This document shows positions 1-5,870 of a stretch of DNA of 11,223 bases, piece after piece. Below the pieces are notes generated by a model, which worked only from the letters and a program-made list of their open reading frames with translations, had not been told where the DNA came from and ran no database searches. This DNA comes from Campylobacterota bacterium (GTDB lineage: Bacteria > Campylobacterota > Campylobacteria > Campylobacterales > Sulfurovaceae). The stretch lies in contig DRQB01000023.1 in the NCBI GenBank assembly GCA_011330645.1, positions 1 to 11,223 on the forward strand. Direction: 5' to 3'. A program made the translations under genes and the position numbers. Within the stretch, counting starts at the first letter, position 1, and each line of letters opens with the position of its first letter.

Positions 1-717
1 ATCTAAGTTTTTGAGGTAGCCTTTTGCCTGTACCATCCATTCAAAACCATTTTGAATGACGATACGTCCCCCTGTATCATTGTTATTTTCTCTTAGTGTA
101 CGTGCCACATCTTTGATGGAAAGATTGTACTGTACCAGTGCATCATTATTGACAGTTATCTGATAGGTAGGTACAAATCCACCAATGGTTGCTACTTCAG
201 AGACCCCATCAACACCCATGAGAGCAAACTTATAGTAGTAGTCTTGTAGTGTACGCAGTTCATCAAGTGTTTTCGTTTTAGATGTAAGCGCATACTCATA
301 CGCCCAACCCACACCAGAAGCATCTGGACCAAGAGTGATTTCCATATCTGATGGTAGTTGACTCTGTATGGAAGCAAGCTGTTCTAGTACACGTGTACGT
401 CCCCAATAGAGGTCGGTACCTTCTTTAAAGATGATATAGATGAGCCCATTTTCATAGGTAGAAAACCCACGTACTGTTTCAATATTTGAAATGGCAAGAA
501 ACTGAGAAACCAAAGGATAGGTTCCTTGGTCTTCTATAATCTCAGGACTCTGACCTTTCCATGTAATCTGTACAATCACCTGTGGAGGAGAGAGGTCAGG
601 TAGGGCATCAAGTGGTGTGTTTTTCATCGCCCAGACAGAACCCAATATGAGAAAAAGGGTAGTCATAAGGACTAGAAAACGGTTTTTAACACTAAAGGCT
701 ATGAGTTTTTCAATCAT
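1..717 (-). CDS. cusA: CusA/CzcA-type heavy-metal RND efflux pump, N-terminal part (runs off left edge)
   Basis: Inner-membrane proton-driven pump of a tripartite metal exporter, probably for Cu(I)/Ag(I). My translation from the ATG at 717 reads open for 239 codons to the window edge. It starts MIEKLIAFSVKNRFLVLM, followed by a first membrane helix at about residues 12-31. Next come the family signatures DALPDLSPPQVIVQ, VRGFSTYENG, a GTDLYWGRTRVLEQL segment and GPDASGVGW, all characteristic of the CusA porter region. The start is firm: the SD AGGAG (724-728) lies 6 nt upstream and overlaps the TAG stop of the adaptor gene, implying translational coupling. Family membership is near certain. 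Metal choice (Cu/Ag rather than Co/Zn/Cd) is inferred from the resemblance and from the adaptor's Cys/Met tail, because the metal-binding methionines of the pump lie outside the window. Confidence 0.93.
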   Translation of the reverse strand, partial: MIEKLIAFSVKNRFLVLMTTLFLILGSVWAMKNTPLDALPDLSPPQVIVQITWKGQSPEIIEDQGTYPLVSQFLAISNIETVRGFSTYENGLIYIIFKEGTDLYWGRTRVLEQLASIQSQLPSDMEITLGPDASGVGWAYEYALTSKTKTLDELRTLQDYYYKFALMGVDGVSEVATIGGFVPTYQITVNNDALVQYNLSIKDVARTLRENNNDTGGRIVIQNGFEWMVQAKGYLKNLD

Positions 718-726
718 GGTTAGCTC

Positions 727-1872
727 CTAGTACACACTGTTAATCTGGGCATCTGAGTCCATCATAAAGAGAGCATTGTTTACAATAGTATCTCCTTTAT
801 GTAAGCCAGAGAGTACTTCAAACGATTTATTATCAAGAGGTTGTACTTTTATCTCTAGGGGTTCATATTCCCCTTTGAAGTCAGTTGCCAAGAATGCATA
901 CCATGTACCATTTTTACGCATAGCAGCTGTTCTTGGAATGACGAGCTTCCTTGTTTTATTTGAAGAGGAGTAGAGTTTTGCATACATACCTGGTTTGAGC
1001 ATTTCTTCAGAGTTGTCAAGTGTTAACCTCAATGTTGCAGTGGCTTCTTTAGGGTCTAACATAGGGTAAAGTAATGTCTTTTTTGCTTGATACATCCTAT
1101 CAAGTCCTTTCACTTTTACATTAAACTCTGTGAGCTTATTGATAATTTCGAGTTCATTTTGAAAGAGTTTTGCTTCTATCCATACTTTGGATAGATCAAC
1201 AATCTGATAAAGTCTTTTTTTATCATTAATATATGAACCTTGATTAATATTTTTTTCAAATACCCATCCAGAACTTGGTGCATAAAGTGTCGTAAGTCTT
1301 TTTATCTTTCTGCTAGAACGTATTTCTCTAATTTCTTCTTGTGGGACATTCAGTAACTGTAGTTTCACTTTTGCACTTGCAATCATGTTGGCAGAAGGAC
1401 GTTTGGCATTAAATTTTATGGCATTGAGGTAGTCTTGTTTTGCTTTATAGACTTCTGGAGAATAGACACTTGCTAAAGCCTGACCTTTTTGTACTTTTTG
1501 ATAGAGTGTATCGACAAAAAGTTTTTCAACATACCCTGAAAACCATGCAGTAACATCAAGGATACGTGCATCCTCTGCCACAATATACCCATAATTTATT
1601 TGTTTTGGTGTTGTCATTGTTTCTATCACTTTTGTGGTTTTAACGTTAAAGAGTTGTTTCACGGTTGAGGGTTTCGCTTTACCCATTGGTTTATTTATCG
1701 GTTTTTTTACTATTTTTATAGGTGATTGAGGTACTTTATTCTCTTCGGTTTTTCTTACCACACTCTTTTTGGTAGTCGCCTTCCCTGATGTGCATTTCCC
1801 GGCACTACATTTCATTGCTTCATCTGCTAACAATAGTAAAGGTAGTAGCAATACAAGTATATATTTTGACAT
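727..1872 (-). CDS. cusB: CusB-type periplasmic adaptor (membrane fusion protein) of metal RND pump
   Basis: Periplasmic adaptor (381 aa) linking the RND pump to the outer-membrane channel. A hydrophobic N-terminal signal segment (residues about 3-16) is followed by a short metal-ligand cluster, AMKCSAGKC (19-27), and a Lys/Pro-rich linker to about residue 75. The HlyD/CusB core follows: beta-barrel and lipoyl half-motifs around 100-140 (GYVEKLFVDTLYQKVQKGQ), an alpha-hairpin with SPEVYKAKQDYL (138-149), the second lipoyl half APSSGWVFEKNINQGSYI (198-215), then VDLSKVWIEAKLF (225-237). The C-terminal domain ends NNALFMMDSDAQ, typical of CusB. ATG 1872 is preceded by AGGAG (1880-1884) at 7 nt and shares one base with the cusC stop (TAATG), so the two are translationally coupled. 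The Cys pair next to Met suggests metal capture before transfer to the pump; that role is inferred. Confidence 0.92.
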   Translation of the reverse strand: MSKYILVLLLPLLLLADEAMKCSAGKCTSGKATTKKSVVRKTEENKVPQSPIKIVKKPINKPMGKAKPSTVKQLFNVKTTKVIETMTTPKQINYGYIVAEDARILDVTAWFSGYVEKLFVDTLYQKVQKGQALASVYSPEVYKAKQDYLNAIKFNAKRPSANMIASAKVKLQLLNVPQEEIREIRSSRKIKRLTTLYAPSSGWVFEKNINQGSYINDKKRLYQIVDLSKVWIEAKLFQNELEIINKLTEFNVKVKGLDRMYQAKKTLLYPMLDPKEATATLRLTLDNSEEMLKPGMYAKLYSSSNKTRKLVIPRTAAMRKNGTWYAFLATDFKGEYEPLEIKVQPLDNKSFEVLSGLHKGDTIVNNALFMMDSDAQINSVY

Positions 1873-3065
1873 TATTTAACTCCTGTGAGTGATTTAAGTT
1901 TGGCTTGTGTACGCATAAACTCTGCCATGATAGAGATGCGCTCTTCTTCTAATGCTAATTTTTGTTCAAGAGTATTGGTATAGGTCAATAAACTGGCACC
2001 TTCTTCAATAGCAGAAGCACTGAGTTCTAGCATATGATTGAGTTGTGGAAGACTTTTATGTTGAATAATATTGTATATACGATATGCCTCAGTAAGTTTG
2101 ACGTAATTGACACGAATTTCACTGTCTAAAAAAGATTTATAGTCAATGCTTTCACTTTGACTAGCCAGTGCTTCTTTTTGTGCAATCTCTGAATTAAGTT
2201 CTTCTGTACCATAAATTGGAAGTGAAACCCCTACAGAAATGGTGGCATAGTCAGGATAATCTGGACGATTAAAGTATCCTACTTTTACATAAGGGTCAGG
2301 ATGCTTGTCCATATCTATGAGATTTTTTCTTGCACGTGCTACATCATATTTTGCTAATTTCATATGGTATTGAGGGTTCTTTTTGAGTTGTGCTAAATAA
2401 TAGTATAAAGATTTTGGTTTTTTGATTTTTAAAGTATCAGAAATGTTTTTTATTCTTCTTTGTACTAAGTAATTAAGCTTTTCCTTTTGTGATTTGAGTA
2501 TAGATATATATCGCTGGGCACGTATCTCAATATTGGAGAGTGAAAGTTCAGCATTCACACTGTCTGCATGACTCATTGCGTCAGTCGCAATGTATTGGGT
2601 AAAAAGTTCTATATTTTGTTTGGCGAGATGCATATATCTCTTAAGTATATGTATACGTGCTTCTAACTCTTTAATAGTATAAGAAGTCATACGTATTTTG
2701 TAGGCAAGTTCTACTTGTGCGGATGTGAGTGAATGAAAAACAACATCTTTTTGTTCTTGCGCTACTTTTTTACGGGCATCAAGTTTTCCAAACCATGGAA
2801 ATTTTTGCTTGAAATTGACAGCTTGATACTGCATGCGTTCAGCAGTACGTCCCAGTGGTTTCCGAAATTGTATATCATTAATGGTAAATGAAAGGTCAGG
2901 GTTAGCCCATTTTTGACTTTTTTCAATACGCTCATCCATAGACATGAGACGATGTTTGATACTCTTTAAAGAAGGATGTTTCTTCATTGAATATTGTATA
3001 AGTTGATGTATACTTTGTGCTTGTGCTATGTTTAGCATGAGAAAAAGTAAAAAAAGTGTACGCAT
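1872..3065 (-). CDS. cusC: TolC/CusC-type outer-membrane efflux channel
   Basis: Outer-membrane channel of the metal efflux complex (397 aa from the chosen start). MRTLFLLFLMLNIAQA is a compact signal peptide with an AQA cleavage site. It is followed by the TolC-type helical repeat protein, with the family marker FKQKFPWFGKLDARK about 85 residues in and the second repeat marker VGVSLPIYGTEELN further on. Long amphipathic helices rich in Lys/Glu fill the rest, as expected for the periplasmic tunnel. The frame extends upstream to a GTG at 3116, but the ATG at 3065 is preferred. It gives a proper signal peptide and has AGGA (3074-3077) 8 nt upstream; the 17 extra residues would put polar sequence before the signal. 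It is the first gene of the operon, with the promoter region at 3159-3187. A lipoprotein cysteine is absent, unlike E. coli CusC. Confidence 0.9.
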   Translation of the reverse strand: MRTLFLLFLMLNIAQAQSIHQLIQYSMKKHPSLKSIKHRLMSMDERIEKSQKWANPDLSFTINDIQFRKPLGRTAERMQYQAVNFKQKFPWFGKLDARKKVAQEQKDVVFHSLTSAQVELAYKIRMTSYTIKELEARIHILKRYMHLAKQNIELFTQYIATDAMSHADSVNAELSLSNIEIRAQRYISILKSQKEKLNYLVQRRIKNISDTLKIKKPKSLYYYLAQLKKNPQYHMKLAKYDVARARKNLIDMDKHPDPYVKVGYFNRPDYPDYATISVGVSLPIYGTEELNSEIAQKEALASQSESIDYKSFLDSEIRVNYVKLTEAYRIYNIIQHKSLPQLNHMLELSASAIEEGASLLTYTNTLEQKLALEEERISIMAEFMRTQAKLKSLTGVK

Positions 3066-3083
3066 AATGTGAGTCCTGTTTTT

Positions 3084-3107
3084 AGATTTAATAGATTCTA
3101 TCAGATT
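3084..3107 (-). promoter_or_regulatory. Phased AATCT direct repeats in the cusC leader
   Basis: On the minus strand the pentamer AATCT occurs three times, at 3103-3107, 3093-3097 and 3084-3088. The steps are 10 and 9 bp, close to one helical turn. A further copy lies in the palindrome at 3165-3178. The octamer GTAAATCT occurs twice, at 3103-3110 and 3173-3180. Helically phased direct repeats are typical of response-regulator (OmpR/CusR type) sites, but no such regulator is in the window, and the repeats are short in AT-rich DNA. The binding role is inference. Confidence 0.3.
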
Positions 3108-3158
3108 TACGTGCACATAGTGTGTATATCACTAAAATTATGTCTTATTTTAAATTTT

Positions 3159-3187
3159 TTAATAAAATCTATAGATTTACTTGACAA
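3159..3187 (-). promoter_or_regulatory. Predicted sigma70-type promoter for the cusCBA operon
   Basis: Reading the minus strand, TTGTCA (3187-3182, 5/6 match to the -35 consensus) is followed by a 17-bp spacer and TATTAA (3164-3159, 4/6 match to -10). Transcription would start near 3152, leaving a leader of about 87 nt before cusC. The spacer contains the perfect palindrome 3165-3178. The -35 box overlaps that of the divergent promoter by five bases, so the two promoters probably compete or share a regulator. The prediction rests on consensus matching only, and AT-rich DNA gives chance matches. Confidence 0.4.
3165..3178. promoter_or_regulatory. 14-bp perfect palindrome, candidate operator
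   Basis: AAATCTATAGATTT reads the same on both strands. It sits within the 17-bp spacer of the predicted cus promoter and ends 2 bp before the -35 box (3181-3186) of the opposite promoter. A dimeric repressor or activator bound here could affect both operons at once. The element is seen directly; its function and any protein partner (a metal sensor, or the Rrf2 protein encoded at 3842) are inferred. Confidence 0.4.
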
Positions 3188-3209
3188 TGAATATCTTTTT
3201 AGTTAAACT
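3181..3209 (+). promoter_or_regulatory. Predicted sigma70-type promoter for the DUF4395-Rrf2-PLP operon
   Basis: A perfect -35 box TTGACA (3181-3186), a 17-bp spacer, and TAAACT (3204-3209, 4/6 match to TATAAT). The expected start site is near 3216, about 11 nt before the first arm of the inverted repeat at 3227-3358. The operon would therefore carry a 5' leader of about 170 nt containing the whole repeat element. The perfect -35 with optimal spacing makes this the best promoter candidate in the window. Confidence 0.5.
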
Positions 3210-3226
3210 ACGCACAGAATTACCAA

Positions 3227-3358
3227 GAAGTACTTCTAAAAACCCTAGATGTTTGCATCGGACAAGGGCATTTTGTTTTTGAAATTTAGTCTCCCCAAGA
3301 ATTGTTAATTTCATCGAAACTAAAATGTTGTAGGCACTAGGGTTTCTACAAGTACTTC
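3227..3358 (+). ncRNA. Candidate structured leader RNA (long inverted repeat, possible novel cis-regulator)
   Basis: Arm 3227-3248 and arm 3337-3358 pair over 22 positions with only two mismatches (3236/3349 and 3239/3346), closing an 88-nt interior. The interior can fold further. AUG/CAU (3249-3251/3256-3258) forms a small hairpin. A longer helix joins ACAA 3262-3265 to UUGU 3328-3331 and, after a GGG bulge, CAUUUU 3269-3274 to AAAAUG 3322-3327. After a U bulge it joins GUUUU 3275-3279 to GAAAC 3316-3320, then GAAAUU 3281-3286 to AAUUUC 3307-3312. The 20-nt apical loop carries CUCCCC (3291-3296), which could pair with the GGG bulge. The result is a three-way junction between a predicted start site (about 3216) and the SD at 3377-3381. 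No U-run follows the second arm, so it is not a simple terminator. I could not match it to a riboswitch family I know. Hand folding only; function is inferred. Confidence 0.5.
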
Positions 3359-3387
3359 ATTAAACACAAATCTTAAAAGGAAATATT

Positions 3388-3861
3388 ATGTCAATCAATA
3401 CCATCTCTGCCTCTTGTCCCATATCAACAAGAAGAGTAGATGCAAATATGGTGAGAATCATTTCTTTTCAAGTGGCACTCTTTAGTGTGGTTTTACTTTT
3501 TACCCAAGAGAGTTTGTTTGCAGCAGTCCTTTTATTTGATTTCACAATGAGAACATTGAGATTGGCAAATTTTAGTCCTTTTCATACCATAGGTAAGTTT
3601 ATTTTGACAGGGTGGGGCATTGCACCTAAGCTTTGTGATGAGTCACCAAAGCGTTTTGCCCTCTATATGGGGTTATCTATTTCCCTGTTATTGGCAGTAC
3701 TCTTTGTAGCAGGATTAACCAAGATTGCTACATTTATTGCTGTGATACTCTTTGTATGTGCATTACTCGAGACATTATTCGACTTTTGTATAGGATGTAA
3801 GATATACTACGCGATACAGTTAATAAAAGCGATGGGGAAAAATGATAGGGATTTCAAGTAA
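3388..3861 (+). CDS. DUF4395 family integral membrane protein
   Basis: Small inner-membrane protein (157 aa) of unknown biochemical function. It shows the DUF4395 pattern: an N-terminal CP (C10-P11) followed by RVDAN, then hydrophobic helices at about 24-40 and 42-58 with the conserved FDFTMRTLRL between or at their ends. A loop with a conserved Pro/Lys region (SPFHTIGKF, ESPKRFA) follows, then helices at about 92-110 and 113-131, and a C-terminal FDFCIGCKIYY with a CxxC pair (C134, C137). The SD AAGGA (3377-3381) lies 6 nt before the ATG. It is the first gene of the operon and its end overlaps the next gene by 20 bp. The paired cysteines and the sulfur-metabolism neighbour suggest a thiol or sulfur-carrier role at the membrane, but that is inference only; the family assignment itself is fairly secure. 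Confidence 0.8.
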   Translation: MSINTISASCPISTRRVDANMVRIISFQVALFSVVLLFTQESLFAAVLLFDFTMRTLRLANFSPFHTIGKFILTGWGIAPKLCDESPKRFALYMGLSISLLLAVLFVAGLTKIATFIAVILFVCALLETLFDFCIGCKIYYAIQLIKAMGKNDRDFK

Positions 3862-4255
3862 AACAGTTTATGCAGTCGCAGCACTGCAAGAACTAGGAAA
3901 TATTCAAGACGATAGTGTACTCAAGATAAAAGAGATTGCTGCAAATGCAAACATACCACAAAACTTTTTGGAACAGATACTTTTAGAGTTGAAAAAGCAA
4001 GGTTTACTTACGAGTACTAAAGGTGCACATGGTGGATACAAGTTAGCCAAACCACTTAAAGATATCACACTGAAAGATGTGGTTGTCATCTTAGAGGCGG
4101 ACATTTTTTCTGATATTTGTAAAACAGACCATGAAGGTCTGAAACTCTTTTGGGCAGACTTAAAAGAGAATGTCTCTGCTGTCTTTCAAGTACCACTCTC
4201 AGAACTTAGAAACTATCAATTTAAAGCCACACAAACACTGAATTATTCTATATAG
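3842..4255 (+). CDS. Rrf2 family transcriptional regulator, single cysteine
   Basis: Winged-helix DNA-binding regulator (137 aa). It starts MIGISSKTVYAVAALQELG, matching the usual Rrf2 opening (KIS-KG-YAL-AL). The helix-turn-helix follows (IKEIAANANIPQNFLEQILLELKKQGLL, about 28-56) and then the wing STKGAHGGYKLAKP (58-71). Fe-S members of the family (IscR, NsrR) carry three cysteines in the region after the wing; this protein has one (C93, DICKTD). A cluster held by three cysteines is therefore unlikely, making it more like CymR-type regulators of sulfur metabolism. ATG 3842 overlaps the upstream stop by 20 bp, with GGGGA as SD just before it. The next gene starts 8 nt downstream. The context argues for autoregulation and control of the downstream sulfur-amino-acid enzyme; target and effector are inferred. 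Confidence 0.88.
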   Translation: MIGISSKTVYAVAALQELGNIQDDSVLKIKEIAANANIPQNFLEQILLELKKQGLLTSTKGAHGGYKLAKPLKDITLKDVVVILEADIFSDICKTDHEGLKLFWADLKENVSAVFQVPLSELRNYQFKATQTLNYSI

Positions 4256-4263
4256 GAACAGCG

Positions 4264-5523
4264 ATGAACAACACAACTGATTTTGACTATTTTAATACAC
4301 TTCTCGTACATAGTGTAGGATCAAGTACAGGACCCATAGCACCAGCTATTATGCCTTCAGCAGCTTTTGGTTATGAAAATGCAGAGGAGGCAGAAGGTAT
4401 TTTTTCTGCTACTGTGAACAAACCACTTTATGCAAGAGTAGGAAATCCTACCAATGGTAAATTAGAAGGTATCGTAGCCAAAATGGAAGGTGGCCTTGGT
4501 GCCATTGCAACCTCTTCAGGAATGGGTGCTATATCCATGGTATGTACAGCATTTTTATCTGCTGGAGATGAGTTACTTTGTATTGGTGGTTTTTTTGGTG
4601 GAACCTATTCATTGGTAAATGAAACACTGGCACGTTTTGGTGTGACTAACAGTTTTTGTGAAGTGGATGATTTTGTACATATAGAAGATACGCTTAAACG
4701 TGGTGTCAAAATGGTCATTTTTGAATCTGTAGGTAATCCAAGCTTGACACTGCCAGATGTACAACGTATCATTGACCTGTGTAACCAGTATGAGACGGTA
4801 GTGATGATTGACAACACGGCTACGCCACTGCTTTTGCGTCCTTTGACTATGGGAGCAGACATAGTAGTGCACTCAAGTACTAAAAATATGTCTGGACATT
4901 CAGCGGCACTTGGTGGTGTGGCTGTTTTTAGAGCCGTAAAAGAAGAGGGAGATAAACTTCTTAATCCTAAGTATGCTGATTTACATAAAATAGTCAAAAA
5001 GATGGGTAAAAAATCTTTTATACCTATTTGTAAAAAAAGAGCTATCCGTGACTATGGTATGACTGCCAATGCCTTTGGTTCATTTATGACGATGATAGGA
5101 CTGGAAACTCTTTCTCTTAGGGTAGAACGTGTCAATAAATCTGTTGAGAAGATAGCAGCTATTTTAGATGAAAAGTTACCTGAAGGTGTCAGTGTCAATC
5201 ATCCCTCACTTCTTTCTAGTCCAGATAATGCCCGTTATCGCTCAGACTTCCCAGATGGTTGTGGACCATTGCTTAGCCTTGACTGTGGTACAAAAGAGAG
5301 AGCCTTTGCACTACTCAACAAGCTGAACACTGTCATACTTACGGCAAACATCGGAGACAACAGAACCTTAGCACTTCACATGACAAGTACCATCTACTCT
5401 GACTTCAATGAAGAAGCACGCAAGTTTCTAGGGGTACATGAAGGACTCATTAGAGTCTCCATAGGACTTGAAGATCCTGAAACGATTGCAGAGGATTTTT
5501 TGCAGGCAGCAAAAGCGCTTTAG
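4264..5523 (+). CDS. Cys/Met metabolism PLP-dependent enzyme, O-acetylhomoserine sulfhydrylase / methionine gamma-lyase-like
   Basis: Cytosolic fold-type I PLP enzyme of the trans-sulfuration family (419 aa). Visible landmarks are YARVGNPT (56-63; Tyr and Arg bind the cofactor phosphate of the neighbouring subunit), SSGMGA (84-89; phosphate loop) and D183 in MIDNTATP (pyridine-nitrogen Asp). K207 in HSSTKNMSGH forms the Schiff base. The C-terminal LHMTSTIYSDFNEEARK and LIRVSIGLED carry R397, the substrate-carboxylate Arg. The insertion of roughly 40 residues after the GG at 217-218, followed by GLETLSLRVERVN, is a feature of O-acetylhomoserine sulfhydrylases, which make homocysteine from an activated homoserine and sulfide. 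A methionine gamma-lyase or a sulfide-assimilating relative cannot be excluded by eye. The SD overlaps the upstream TAG (4253-4255), so it is coupled to the Rrf2 gene. Its last 4 bp overlap the convergent gene at 5520. Confidence 0.88.
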   Translation: MNNTTDFDYFNTLLVHSVGSSTGPIAPAIMPSAAFGYENAEEAEGIFSATVNKPLYARVGNPTNGKLEGIVAKMEGGLGAIATSSGMGAISMVCTAFLSAGDELLCIGGFFGGTYSLVNETLARFGVTNSFCEVDDFVHIEDTLKRGVKMVIFESVGNPSLTLPDVQRIIDLCNQYETVVMIDNTATPLLLRPLTMGADIVVHSSTKNMSGHSAALGGVAVFRAVKEEGDKLLNPKYADLHKIVKKMGKKSFIPICKKRAIRDYGMTANAFGSFMTMIGLETLSLRVERVNKSVEKIAAILDEKLPEGVSVNHPSLLSSPDNARYRSDFPDGCGPLLSLDCGTKERAFALLNKLNTVILTANIGDNRTLALHMTSTIYSDFNEEARKFLGVHEGLIRVSIGLEDPETIAEDFLQAAKAL

Positions 5524-5789
5524 TGAATTTTCAGGAGAGTTGTTTTTAAAGTTTTAAGACTGTTATTGTAGATGCTAAAAGGTATATGTTTTTTGTTGTT
5601 TTCCATATACTTTATCATCTTCTTTACTTCTTTTACAGATACTTTTTGATGTATTTTGCTATGAAGACACTTTTGGAGTTTACTATTAACCATTTTTTTC
5701 TTTAAATCTTGCAGTAGAAGGTAGAATAACACCATAAATGTTAGTATAACAACTACGACTGCAAAATACAAAATATATTCAGTTTTCAT
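5520..5789 (-). CDS. Small single-pass membrane protein of unknown function
   Basis: Predicted 89-aa protein that I do not recognise. From the preferred ATG at 5789 it begins MKTEYILYFAVVVVILTFMV, giving one membrane helix at about residues 4-26. A strongly basic cytoplasmic tail follows (QDLKKKMVNSKLQK, VKEVKKMIKYMENNKK) that looks helical. The frame is open to an ATG at 5864, but that start lies inside the terminator hairpin and would add a second hydrophobic stretch; AAGGGA about 11 nt before 5789 is a reasonable, slightly distant SD. The TAA stop overlaps the TAG of the convergent PLP enzyme by 4 bp. It follows the deaminase gene on the same strand but is separated from it by a terminator, so its own promoter in the AT-rich stretch 5800-5838 or read-through is needed. 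The long hydrophobic-then-basic pattern supports a real gene. Confidence 0.55.
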   Translation of the reverse strand: MKTEYILYFAVVVVILTFMVLFYLLLQDLKKKMVNSKLQKCLHSKIHQKVSVKEVKKMIKYMENNKKHIPFSIYNNSLKTLKTTLLKIH

Positions 5790-5829
5790 AATTTCTAATT
5801 CCCTTTTAGTAAATATAAAAACAAGTATA

Positions 5830-5865
5830 GATAAAAAATATGACATTTTTGTCAAAAATGTCATA
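5830..5865 (-). terminator. AT-rich intrinsic terminator after the deaminase gene
   Basis: TATGACATTTTT (5839-5850), loop GTC, then its perfect complement (5854-5865) form a 12-bp stem beginning 5 nt after the deaminase stop. On the minus strand the stem is followed at once by TTTTTTATC (5838-5830), as in a Rho-independent terminator. Only three of the twelve pairs are not A-T, so efficiency is uncertain. The same palindrome could also serve as a protein-binding site for the small gene downstream. Confidence 0.6.
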
Positions 5866-5870
5866 GGAAA

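Noticed and set aside
3066..3116. Longer cusC start at the GTG at 3116
   Set aside because: It adds 17 polar residues before a clean signal peptide, uses a weaker start codon, and ignores the AGGA placed 8 nt before ATG 3065.
3249..3336. Known SAM, cobalamin, TPP or fluoride riboswitch
   Set aside because: None of the conserved core sequences I know for these classes could be found in the interior or flanks. Infernal against Rfam would be the decisive test.
3227..3358. MITE or other small transposable element with terminal inverted repeats
   Set aside because: No target-site duplication is visible at the ends (CCAA before, ATTA after), the element is a single copy in the window, and its position between a promoter and an SD fits a leader better. 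A genome-wide copy count would settle it.
4605..4997. 130-codon open frame on the minus strand
   Set aside because: It lies entirely antisense within the PLP enzyme's catalytic core and has low-complexity Ser/Thr-rich composition typical of shadow frames.
5790..5864. Longer start of the small membrane protein at ATG 5864
   Set aside because: That ATG lies within the terminator stem and lacks an accessible SD; the ATG at 5789 has AAGGGA upstream.
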